From: Onthophagus taurus | Taxonomy: Eukaryota; Arthropoda; Insecta; Coleoptera; Scarabaeidae | Length of the DNA: 64,000 nt | Direction: 5' to 3' | Assembly: GCF_036711975.1 (NCBI RefSeq) | Contig: NW_027248937.1 | Span: 186,001 to 250,000, forward strand | Part shown: positions 27,520 to 34,644 of the stretch, piece by piece | How the letters are laid out: the number at the start of each line of letters is the position of its first letter | How positions within the stretch are numbered: position 1 is the stretch's first letter | Translations under genes and position numbers: made by a program | Notes under the pieces: model-generated | What the model was told of the DNA's origin: nothing | The model's input: the letters and a program-made list of their open reading frames with translations, nothing else | Database searches by the model: none

Positions 27520-27555
27520 GTCTTGTAAACTTTTAAATATAGGTCTTTATACGTT

Positions 27556-28491
27556 TTAAAGAACGTTAGTTTTTGAGATCCAAGAATTATGAGACGGACC
27601 TAATCCTAACCATTTCACAAACACTTGATTTCCTTTTCGCCGTAGCACTTTTTCCACCAAGTAGACGTCAGGATATTTAACTTTTTGTAATTCCTCTCGA
27701 TAAAAACCACCCATAATTTTTTCATTGGATGCATCTTTGAGCAGATATGTTGTTGGGAAAGTATTACGAACAGAATGTATTGTAAACACTTCGTTAGACC
27801 AATTGGGAGTATAGTTTTTGGTGAAGGCGTGTCGATGCTTGCTCACTCTGACGTGATCACCGACATTAAATTTTTTGGTATAAGGATCGGCAATTTTTAT
27901 GTAATTATATACAGTTTTTAACAGTGTCGATGCGTTTCTGTTATTTACCTCGCTAGGTTTCATTCCTATCGTCCTGTGAACTTGGTTGTTATAATCCAGA
28001 ATTAATTTGGGAAGCAATTCCAACCAACGATAGTTACCTTGCATACTAAATTCTTTCCACATTTTTTCTTTTATTGTTCTATTAAACCGTTCAACAATAG
28101 AACTCTTTAAATTGGAAAATGAACTGTAGTGATTGATGTGATATCGTGACATGAGCTTTTTAAAATCCTCATTGTAAAATTCTTTTCCGTTATCCGTTTG
28201 CAGATTCTTCGGTATGTTTTTCCGCTTTTCCGATAGAATTGTTTCCATAGCTCGCGTAACTTCTTTGCCAGTTTTGTTTTTTAGTGGTACAGCCCATCCA
28301 TACTTTGAGAAAGCATTAATAACTGTTAGAATATATTTAAAATTACCATTTGCTTTTGAATAAGGTATCATCTCCACTAAATCAGCTTGAAATAAGTCCG
28401 TTAAACCTTTTATAATAACACGTCTGCGTTTATACTTTTTCCTCGCGGACGCGTGCAACTCGTTTACGACGGACCTTTTAATATCGCTCAT
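27556..28491 (-). CDS. INT: Retrovirus-like integrase with C-terminal chromodomain
   Basis: 311 aa. The protein would join the linear element ends to host DNA and produce the 6-bp duplication. The DDE core is visible: D37 in QADLVEM, D100 in TDNGKEF and E134 in SIVERFNRT, with an RNase H-fold pattern between. The C-terminus (about 272-311) has a chromodomain signature (VEKVLRRKGNQVFVKWLG ... SW), which in Polintons and chromoviral integrases may guide insertion to particular chromatin. This is interesting because the element sits in satellite DNA. The N-terminus begins near the ELH...RRR basic region, and an HHCC zinc domain is not visible. Its ATG overlaps the stop of the upstream 141-aa frame (ATGA), so both may share a transcript. 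Confidence 0.95.
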   Translation of the reverse strand: MSDIKRSVVNELHASARKKYKRRRVIIKGLTDLFQADLVEMIPYSKANGNFKYILTVINAFSKYGWAVPLKNKTGKEVTRAMETILSEKRKNIPKNLQTDNGKEFYNEDFKKLMSRYHINHYSSFSNLKSSIVERFNRTIKEKMWKEFSMQGNYRWLELLPKLILDYNNQVHRTIGMKPSEVNNRNASTLLKTVYNYIKIADPYTKKFNVGDHVRVSKHRHAFTKNYTPNWSNEVFTIHSVRNTFPTTYLLKDASNEKIMGGFYREELQKVKYPDVYLVEKVLRRKGNQVFVKWLGLGPSHNSWISKTNVL

Positions 28492-28913
28492 TTTCTGGAT
28501 ATTTCAATGAGCAGTTCTACCATAAATGGTTTCTTGAGTAAAGTGGTCTTCGTTGTGGGTTTGCAAACTATTTTATCTCCAAAGAAGAGAACATTTAACT
28601 TTTTATTTGGATCGAAGATACTCCCGTTAATAATCATTTCAACGTCTCCTTCAAATCGGTATTTCACTATTTCACCAATATATAAAAAGTTTATATATTT
28701 ACTTACGTAACCTAAATTTTGAATAATGTAATAATTATCCGTTGTATCCGTAGTTCCATCTCCGCTAAACGTAAGTATTGTTGGTTGTTTGAAATATCGT
28801 TGTAAGTTTTCACGTTTATTAAAATGAGCAGCAATGTTGTGTCCGTGTACGTGTTTACCAAACTTATCGATCGTCATACTAGACGAATGTTTTCCGAACT
28901 TGCTTAAACTCAT
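28488..28913 (-). CDS. Unrecognised 141-aa Polinton protein
   Basis: An intact frame starts with an ATG and ends overlapping the integrase start by ATGA. The N-terminus is polar with a twice-used KFGKH motif (residues about 5-9 and 17-21). The rest reads like a beta-rich domain with many aromatic and hydrophobic alternations, and it has no transmembrane segment or catalytic motif I can identify. The tight overlap suggests co-expression with the integrase, or that it supplies an N-terminal partner domain. I do not recognise the family with confidence. Confidence 0.8.
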   Translation of the reverse strand: MSLSKFGKHSSSMTIDKFGKHVHGHNIAAHFNKRENLQRYFKQPTILTFSGDGTTDTTDNYYIIQNLGYVSKYINFLYIGEIVKYRFEGDVEMIINGSIFDPNKKLNVLFFGDKIVCKPTTKTTLLKKPFMVELLIEISRK

Positions 28914-28982
28914 CTGCTCTAGTTCACAAACGTCGGTGTTTTAAAACAAAAAATGTGAGAGTCGTATATTTATGATAATATT

Positions 28983-30146
28983 TTAACGTATAATCTCGGC
29001 CTCTGTTAGCTCCGATATTATTGATGATATTTCATTGACATGTGCAGAATGACCTGCAGTTTGCGAGGCCATCAACAAACGCAGTCTGTCGACAAGTTCG
29101 TTGGGATCGTCCCAATACTCGTATTCGATAAGAGCCCCAGGAACGACTTGTTTTTGTAATGCACCACCGACTTTTTTCTTCGGATTCGGCCAGTATTTAG
29201 CCCAATGCACCTTGGGTTTGTTACCTTCAACGATAGGCTTGATAATATTCTGAAATTTCCCACTGTCGTCCTCAGTAGTCATACCTGCCTCTGGAATGTA
29301 ATTAATGTACGGAGCATTTGAACGTAGTAAGATATCTTTGTAGTTGCGCATGTCCTGAATTGTAAATTTGCCCGGTTCGTTTTTAAATAGTAAATCGTAT
29401 AAACCAACGGTTCCCGTATATTTGAAGTTTCCAACGTGAATATCCTGATCCTCAAAGTGAACAGGACTGACTCCAATGTAGAAACCTTCGGGAGTTTCGC
29501 GAACACCGTATAAACGATCATAATCATCTTTTAAATCAGTTGTTAAACCAACAATATACGTTCTGGGCAAAGGATGAAACTGACTCAAAGCGGCTTGTAC
29601 CTCTGGAGACTCCAATCTTTCTTCTATTTCATCTTTAAGTCGTTCTATTCGATTATGTGCGTCCGAAATAAGAGCTCCGGTATCCTCGCTAGAATCGAGG
29701 AGTTCTTCTTCTTCGCCCGGCGGAACTTCATATACTTCTTCTTCTGCATGAGCTAATGGACCAAGAGGAGAAGACGTGGGAGAAGATACCAACCTTTTTT
29801 CAGGAGTCGATGTAGCAAATTTTCGTCGTTGTTCTTTTAATGGAACTTTCGGTTTTCGAATAAAATATTCGGTCTCGGTTTTAGCTGGTACGTCAGAAAT
29901 ATCCGGCGAGTAGCGTTGTATCTTAGATATCAATTTTTCTTCTTTTGGAGATAAACTTCGTTTTGGAATGGATAGTAAAGGCGCAGTGTCAAGTTTTGCG
30001 ACAATATCCTGTAAGGGTCTTGCGATGGGTGCATATGCGGTTTCCGACCGAATCCTTGACTCCTCTAAGTCTTCTTTTAAAGAACGAATTTTGTCTCTCA
30101 CGACTTCTCGTGCCGCGATAAGTTCTGCAGCTATCGTCTTGTTCAT
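28983..30146 (-). CDS. Conserved Polinton protein with acidic linker (387 aa)
   Basis: The N-terminal ~60 residues are charged and probably coiled-coil. A Pro/Ser-rich stretch follows (about 80-140), then a strongly acidic linker with repeated Glu. A compact C-terminal domain from about residue 195 has the pattern YGVRETPEGFYIG ... DIHVGNFKYTGTVGLYDLLF and later a basic KYWPNPKKK. To my knowledge a similar uncharacterised domain recurs beside capsid and ATPase genes in arthropod Polintons, so a virion or assembly role is plausible, but no function is established from sequence. It lies 51 bp downstream of the ATPase gene on the same strand, which suggests linked expression. Confidence 0.85.
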   Translation of the reverse strand: MNKTIAAELIAAREVVRDKIRSLKEDLEESRIRSETAYAPIARPLQDIVAKLDTAPLLSIPKRSLSPKEEKLISKIQRYSPDISDVPAKTETEYFIRKPKVPLKEQRRKFATSTPEKRLVSSPTSSPLGPLAHAEEEVYEVPPGEEEELLDSSEDTGALISDAHNRIERLKDEIEERLESPEVQAALSQFHPLPRTYIVGLTTDLKDDYDRLYGVRETPEGFYIGVSPVHFEDQDIHVGNFKYTGTVGLYDLLFKNEPGKFTIQDMRNYKDILLRSNAPYINYIPEAGMTTEDDSGKFQNIIKPIVEGNKPKVHWAKYWPNPKKKVGGALQKQVVPGALIEYEYWDDPNELVDRLRLLMASQTAGHSAHVNEISSIISELTEAEIIR

Positions 30147-30197
30147 TGTATGATGTATGTGAAGTTACTACGAACTGTACAGCTGAAGTCGTTAGTT

Positions 30198-30902
30198 TTA
30201 AACTTCAATGAATTTATCAAAACCCTTACGGTAACGTCCCTTAGATACACTACAATCTAAATCAATAACTAGGATGCCGTGTCTATTCTCCCAACAAGCA
30301 TCGCTAATTTCCTTTAGCCGATGAAACTCCATATCGCTCATTATGTGATCTTCAAATACGTGTTTTAAATTTGTTAAGTCTTGTTTAAATAACACCAAAA
30401 AGTTACAATTATCGCGAACTAATTGTTTTGGAATTGCACTATAACTTTGACAAATTAGAAAACAATCAATGTTTTTATGTCGACCATACGAAAAAAATTC
30501 CTTAATGACATTTTGACCTGTACAGGAAACATCGTCAAATACGACTACCGAATATTCTTTCGCATCTTCCGGTCGAATGAACTCGTCTATATTAGAAAAT
30601 TCATAGTAACCGCAATCTTTTATAGGTTCAATTAAACGTCTTAAAAAATCGTACTTATTTTGGTATAACGAATTGGAGCATAAGTATAAGTTTAGGAAGC
30701 GGAGGCCATTACGTGCAAGTAAAAGCGATAACATAGCATTTGTTTTTCCGACACCAGAGGGTCCTACAATTAAACCTCGCTTACATTTTCCACCAAATAA
30801 ATTGCTGTGTCTTGTAAAGTGTTCTTCGACCGAACCATTACTAAAATTTACTATAGGCAGTGTTAGAAGTTGCGGTAGACATTTTAATTTCTCGTCGATC
30901 AT
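30198..30902 (-). CDS. ATP: A32/FtsK-HerA-like packaging ATPase
   Basis: 234 aa, the usual size for the Polinton/viral genome-packaging ATPase. Walker A is GPSGVGKT at residues 47-54, and Walker B is VVVFDD with D123/D124. A polar stretch after Walker B and a Gln (CQSYS) fit the HerA/FtsK-type sensor region. In the family it would pump DNA into preformed capsids. The start is a genuine ATG, and a good TATA/initiator pair lies 40-75 bp upstream. Confidence 0.93.
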   Translation of the reverse strand: MIDEKLKCLPQLLTLPIVNFSNGSVEEHFTRHSNLFGGKCKRGLIVGPSGVGKTNAMLSLLLARNGLRFLNLYLCSNSLYQNKYDFLRRLIEPIKDCGYYEFSNIDEFIRPEDAKEYSVVVFDDVSCTGQNVIKEFFSYGRHKNIDCFLICQSYSAIPKQLVRDNCNFLVLFKQDLTNLKHVFEDHIMSDMEFHRLKEISDACWENRHGILVIDLDCSVSKGRYRKGFDKFIEV

Positions 30903-30941
30903 GATTCTCGTACTAAATGAATTATAACATTAACAGGATAA

Positions 30942-30977
30942 GACTGAATGAAAATATAGCAAAAGTAACTTTATATA
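30942..30977 (-). promoter_or_regulatory. ATPase core promoter (TATA plus initiator)
   Basis: On the minus strand TATATAAA (30977-30970) is followed, with about 32 bp from its first base, by TCAGTC (30947-30942). That sequence matches the arthropod initiator TCAGTY. The ATPase ATG is at 30902, leaving a short 5' UTR. Confidence 0.65.
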
Positions 30978-31008
30978 GATATATTGAGTATATTGGAAGT
31001 ATAAAATA

Positions 31009-31079
31009 ATAATTAACTTAATAATTAACTTAATAATTAACTTAATAATTAACTTAATAATTAACTTAATATTAACTTA
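31009..31079. repeat. 12-bp minisatellite (ATAATTAACTTA), 5 perfect units plus one
   Basis: Five exact copies of ATAATTAACTTA and a sixth shortened unit lie between the ATPase promoter and the 3' end of the two-exon gene. The tract is pure A/T/C on one strand. It fills most of the 202-bp gap between genes and may separate the transcription units. Confidence 0.95.
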
Positions 31080-31104
31080 ATAAATAAAAGAAGAGAAGGA
31101 GTAG

Positions 31105-31459
31105 TTACCACTCCTCCTCCTCCTCTTCTTGATATCTTTGGTAAGGAGGTGGTGGTGCTGCTGGTGCCGGAGTAGTTGCCGGAGTCGTTGCCGGAGTCGG
31201 TGCCGGAGTCGGTGAACTTACACATGTGCAACGGTTAATGTGCATGTTTTGCACATGCACTTCACCCCTCACCACAGCCGATTCTGACACACTCTGCAGC
31301 TGAGAAGATAAAATTAATGACATGGAAAAAAGTATTATAAGTATAACGTACCAACTTAAATATAGCATCTAATTTTACCTCCAACGAGGCAACTTTCTGC
31401 TCCACTTCACATAGTCTTAGCATATGATTAACTCTCATATTATCCATATTATTAGTCAT
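31105..31459 (-). CDS. Two-exon 100-aa coiled-coil/PPPY protein, function unknown
   Basis: Exon 1 is 31459-31352 (36 codons) and exon 2 is 31299-31105 (64 codons plus stop). The 52-nt intron begins GTACGT and ends TTATCTTCTCAG, and the join is in frame. Exon 1 has a heptad pattern (VEQKVASLEVKLDAIFKL) typical of a coiled coil. Exon 2 has a Pro/Ala/Thr-rich stretch, a PPPPY motif and an acidic tail of six Glu then Trp. PPxY motifs bind WW domains of Nedd4-type ligases and act as budding motifs in some viruses; whether that applies here is inference. The ATG is 8 nt after the stop of the 326-aa frame, and a strong acceptor (TTCCCTTCCTAG) ends at 31467. No homologue recognised. Confidence 0.65.
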
Positions 31460-31466
31460 CTTTAAG

Positions 31467-32447
31467 CTAGGAAGGGAAGTTTACGCTATTAGTAGTGAAA
31501 CTAGATAAAATACATTCAGCCTTTTTAATTTCACAGGTTAATGATGCTATGGTGATGTCGAGCGATACTGTTAAAGGGTTGTTACAGCTCGATGCCAGCC
31601 CTTCTCTAAACTGTGAAAGTTCTCTCAAAGAGGTCTGCAATTGAAGAACCTTTGCATGAAGGTCTTTATAAAAATTTTGATACAAATTATTAATTTCGGC
31701 CAAAATCTCCCCTTTGGTTGTTTCTACTGCTGTACACATTGCGTTTGAAAAAAGGCTGGCAGACACATCGGAAATATCTGAAGTAGCAGGAATATTAGCA
31801 GGAATATTGTCAACCCTTAAGATGTGTACTTTCGGGCTTAACGAAGGAATTTCGGTGTTAGGGATATTTGAGTTAGTAACGGGAGCCAATGAAGCTTTAG
31901 AAGAAGAAAAAGAAGCCTTAGTAGCTTTAAGATACTTCCGGTTACTACAGTGTTGTGATACCGCCATTAAAGCAAGAGAGTCGTCGGATTTATCGGACTC
32001 GTTCTCGGTAACCACTTTCGACTGTGTCATTTCAACCTTCGACGGGGTCGCTTGTTCAACTGACACATACTTGCGTTGGCTACGTCGCGAACGAGCACGT
32101 GCCTCCCTTCTTTCCTCTCTATACTTTTCTGACGGTACCCACACACCTGCAGCCTTCTTCCAATGTTCACGGTTCCCCGAATTCCGACGAAGTGAAAGGC
32201 GTTTCACATTTTTATCGTCGACATTCGCGGAACCTGCGACGTTCAGAAGCGACGGATCTTGCTGCGCATTAGATTCTACGTTAGGATCCATCGGCTGCTC
32301 ATTAGGTTGCACGTTTGGATCCAGCGCCTTCTCAACAGTCGATATGTTCAACAGGTTTATGTCAAAACTGTTTAACAGGAATGACTCCTGGCTGCTGGCG
32401 AAACCGGGAGCAGTTAAATCAATTTGACTAAAACCGTCTTGAGACAT
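31467..32447 (-). CDS. 326-aa protein of unknown function with spliced leader
   Basis: I place the start at the ATG 32447-32445, because it directly follows a splice acceptor (TTTTTTTTATCAAG). The in-frame ATG at 32468 lies in the intron. The N-terminus holds two near-repeats of DPNVQPNEQ/DPNVESNAQ. A basic Arg-rich segment around residues 78-125 (KYREERREARARSRRSQRKY) is probably nuclear or nucleic-acid binding. A Ser-rich middle follows, and then a probable coiled coil near the C-terminus (LAEINNLYQNFYKDLHAKVLQ). A 237-aa frame on the opposite strand is the shadow. The layout (basic region, Ser-rich linker, coiled coil) is compatible with a regulatory or DNA/RNA-binding protein, but I recognise no family. 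Confidence 0.7.
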   Translation of the reverse strand: MSQDGFSQIDLTAPGFASSQESFLLNSFDINLLNISTVEKALDPNVQPNEQPMDPNVESNAQQDPSLLNVAGSANVDDKNVKRLSLRRNSGNREHWKKAAGVWVPSEKYREERREARARSRRSQRKYVSVEQATPSKVEMTQSKVVTENESDKSDDSLALMAVSQHCSNRKYLKATKASFSSSKASLAPVTNSNIPNTEIPSLSPKVHILRVDNIPANIPATSDISDVSASLFSNAMCTAVETTKGEILAEINNLYQNFYKDLHAKVLQLQTSLRELSQFREGLASSCNNPLTVSLDITIASLTCEIKKAECILSSFTTNSVNFPS

Positions 32448-33205
32448 CTTGATAAAAAAAAGATTCATACATTAATTTATTTTATTTTAATAAAAAATCA
32501 TGTATACTTACATCGCTTGATGAAAAGAACGTTAAAATCTAATTGCAGTGGGTGCTGAATGATAGGATGTGAATGATAAAAAATTATTGTAGATATTATG
32601 ATACAAACGTTCGAATAATAAAGTTATGCTTACCAACAAAAATTAAGATTTAAAATAGAAGGAGCTATAGGAATGAAAAAAAAAACAGATTAGCAACAAT
32701 ATATGCAAAGGAAAAGAAGGCTATAAGGCTTACCAGAAAAAAGTCGCCGAGATAACGAAGTTATCAAAACTGATCGAACTGATCAAACACAAAATGGAAG
32801 TGATCAGTAGTAAGGTCCTGTAGGAATTGAAAAAATAAAAATAACAATTTAACATAACAAACAAATAAACAAGTTGTACTCACAAAAACAAAGTAGAAAG
32901 AACTGTTATGATGAAACAAAACAAGAATATTTTACATATTATATAAGCAAAGTAAAAAAGGTTACTTACCAAATAAAACACAGCAAAAAAAGAGAAAGCT
33001 GAATGAGCAAGGATGTCTAGGAGTGGAAAAATCAATTTTAAATATTATATAAACATACAAAACAAATATAGTTTTACTCACCAAAAAAGAGAAAGTTGTA
33101 GAAAGAGCTGTAGTGATGGAGAGAAAATGAACGTTATATAAACATGATAATAAAGAAGGTTGTACTTACCAAAAAACTGAAGAACACAAACACTTAAGTG
33201 ACTTT
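32448..33205 (-). other. Serial micro-exon 5' leader (seven small exons)
   Basis: On the minus strand seven candidate leader exons can be delimited by matched splice signals: about 33205-33170, 33107-33082, 33016-32970, 32902-32884, 32817-32734, 32664-32634 and 32554-32512. The introns between them and to the ATG exon at 32447 are 62, 65, 67, 66, 69, 79 and 64 nt. Donors are GTAAGT, GTGAGT, GTAAGT, GTGAGT, GTAAGC, GTAAGC and GTAAGT. Acceptors are pyrimidine tracts ending CAG, TAG or AAG. None of the seven exons (about 286 nt together) contains ATG, while five of seven introns do. Exons share CTTTCT...TTTTTTG motifs and introns 1-3 share TTATATAA, which suggests duplication of an exon-intron unit. 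An alternative is several alternative first exons. Confidence 0.7.
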
Positions 33206-33225
33206 CAAAGGCTGGGAGGTGCCTT

Positions 33226-33231
33226 CTTATA
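33226..33231 (-). promoter_or_regulatory. TATA box for the micro-exon transcript
   Basis: TATAAG on the minus strand lies about 30 bp upstream of the proposed first leader exon (start near 33200). The first donor (GTAAGT at 33169) is about 30 nt further on. The element is motif- and position-based. Confidence 0.5.
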
Positions 33232-33241
33232 CTAGAGTAAT

Positions 33242-33356
33242 GAAGGGGGGCGTGGGGTGGGGCGTGACAAGGGGGAGGAGTGGGGAATGGGCGGAGTTAG
33301 AGTGGGGGTACTTTTTTTCTGGCTCTACTTTCCTGGCAACCGGGGGGGGGGGGGGG
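33242..33356 (+). other. G-rich tract with quadruplex potential and a G15 run
   Basis: The plus strand has many runs of three to six G in about 70 bp (from GAAGGGGGGCGTGGGG at 33242) and then an uninterrupted run of 15 G at 33342-33356. It lies just upstream of the micro-exon promoter. Multiple G-runs can fold as G-quadruplexes. A G homopolymer is also a place where assembly length errors are likely. No gene is supported. Confidence 0.85.
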
Positions 33357-33404
33357 AATTTTAGATTTCCCCCACTCCCATCCCCACTCTTCCATCTCCA
33401 CTTT

Positions 33405-33702
33405 GGGAGGAGCCTGAGGAGGAGCATGGGAGGAGCATAGGAGGAGCTTCAAAACAATCCTTTTCCCTTTTTCTTTTCTTCCTTTTTTCTTCCTTTTTTC
33501 CCCTTTCTTTCTTCCTTTTTTTCTTCCAATTTAATACTTTTTCAATGTACAACCCAAGTCATACCAACCCAACCCAATGTATACATACCATGTATTCATT
33601 TAGATTAACTATTTTTTTCTTTTAAATTAAAACAACTTTTTACACTTTTTACAATCTTTTATTATTATTAATTTACAATCTATAACTGACAATGTTTATA
33701 TA
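33405..33702. other. Non-coding stretch: GGAGGAGC repeats, polypyrimidine tract, AT-rich 3' region
   Basis: Four spaced GGAGGAGC-type motifs (33409-33447) are followed by about 85 bp of almost pure T/C (33450-33535), then AT-rich DNA. On the minus strand AATAAA (33663-33658) lies about 40 bp past the stop of the 33703-34035 frame and may be its polyadenylation signal. I see no credible gene here. Confidence 0.75.
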
Positions 33703-34035
33703 CTAAACCATACATAAAGAACAATCCTTTCTTGCCGATGGTGGACCATCAATATGCGTTTCCCAATGAGGCAAATTATAATGTTCAAAACAGGGCAGCT
33801 TGCTTTGTAATCGCTCATCGTTTCTATACTTCAACGGTAATTTAAACCAAACCGCCGCCAAATCTAATGGCTTTACTTTATTGATATAATAATCGATTGG
33901 TAAATAACATAATTCGTAGTTTTTAATATTCGCAAAAGATAAATCAGATTCGTATCTTTCCATAATATCCCACACTTTATTAATTATAAAAGTTGAAAGT
34001 CCCAATCTGGTAACTAACCGCCAAAGACGTTCCAT
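33703..34035 (-). CDS. Small Polinton protein with Cys/His C-terminus (110 aa, start uncertain)
   Basis: The first ATG in frame is 34035-34033. The frame is open further upstream to about 34146 but with no ATG there, so an upstream spliced exon is possible. The N-terminal half is alpha-helical in composition (WRLVTRLGLSTFIINKVWDIM). The C-terminus has PCFEH...W.TH...CSLC, a spaced Cys/His set that could bind a metal. It lies next to a gene whose C-terminus also ends with C-x2-H and CSL. Possible donors (GTATGT near 34150) and acceptors (TATTCAG near 34104) lie between them, but the strongest pair does not keep frame. Function unknown. Confidence 0.6.
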   Translation of the reverse strand: MERLWRLVTRLGLSTFIINKVWDIMERYESDLSFANIKNYELCYLPIDYYINKVKPLDLAAVWFKLPLKYRNDERLQSKLPCFEHYNLPHWETHIDGPPSARKDCSLCMV

Positions 34036-34091
34036 CTTGAACTGCTCTACCGCTACTACCCGTCTGCCTTTCTCAATTCGTTTACATATAG

Positions 34092-34571
34092 TTATAGATG
34101 TCTGAATACGTATGAAAATAAATAAAAAACATTCGATAAGGAGCACATACTTGGTCTCTTTTTATGATAGGGACACATCGGCGCACCAACCTCCAATTTG
34201 CATTCATTTTCCGGCAATTCTTTTACCGGTATTGTTAAAATTCTTCTTAAAAATGTAGCTTTCTCACGTCCTTTTACGTACGCTACTTTTGTCGAACGAC
34301 ACAAATAATAAACGATCTCATCGAAACGAGACGCAGGAACAAACCCGTCGTTCCAATCAATACAATGATGATGACTCATTAACCAATTCGCCGTATTGCG
34401 AAATTTGGTAGATAGTGAAGAAAAGCTTCGACTAGGTTGAAACACGTAATGACTTATACAATGATTACTGTCGTAAGAAGCCAGTTCCTTTGGGATAAAT
34501 TCTTCATCGTTTATCGTGAAACCTTGAATGTCCAAAATAATAAAATCCCTTTGAAAAACCATAATATCCAT
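34092..34571 (-). CDS. Conserved unknown Polinton/insect protein (159 aa)
   Basis: A real ATG begins the frame 74 bp downstream of the major capsid gene on the same strand. Features are an N-terminal FIILDIQGF with acidic residues, FIPKELASYD, HYVFQP, a WLMSHHHCIDWNDGF central block, YVKGREKATFLRRI and a C-terminal CPYHKK...CSL. To my knowledge the LDIQGF...KELA...H...W.DG...KG.EK pattern recurs in unannotated arthropod proteins of mobile elements. The early Asp and the later acidic and basic residues are reminiscent of a nuclease-like fold, but that is weak. A possible donor GTATGT lies inside the last codons, so an alternatively spliced C-terminus is conceivable. Confidence 0.75.
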   Translation of the reverse strand: MDIMVFQRDFIILDIQGFTINDEEFIPKELASYDSNHCISHYVFQPSRSFSSLSTKFRNTANWLMSHHHCIDWNDGFVPASRFDEIVYYLCRSTKVAYVKGREKATFLRRILTIPVKELPENECKLEVGAPMCPYHKKRPSMCSLSNVFYLFSYVFRHL

Positions 34572-34644
34572 AATATACCACTATATGCAAACGTTTCCTT
34601 CGATGTTTAGAGATACACTAAATGACGTTGCTTCAACAGTACCA

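Noticed and set aside
31714..32427. 237-aa frame on the plus strand opposite the 326-aa gene
   Set aside because: The splice acceptor, leader exons and promoter all support the minus strand, and composition of the plus-strand product is a mirror of the Ser/Glu-rich gene.
33198..33552. Frames of 63-80 aa in the G-rich and polypyrimidine region
   Set aside because: Low-complexity products caused by base composition; no start context or homology pattern.
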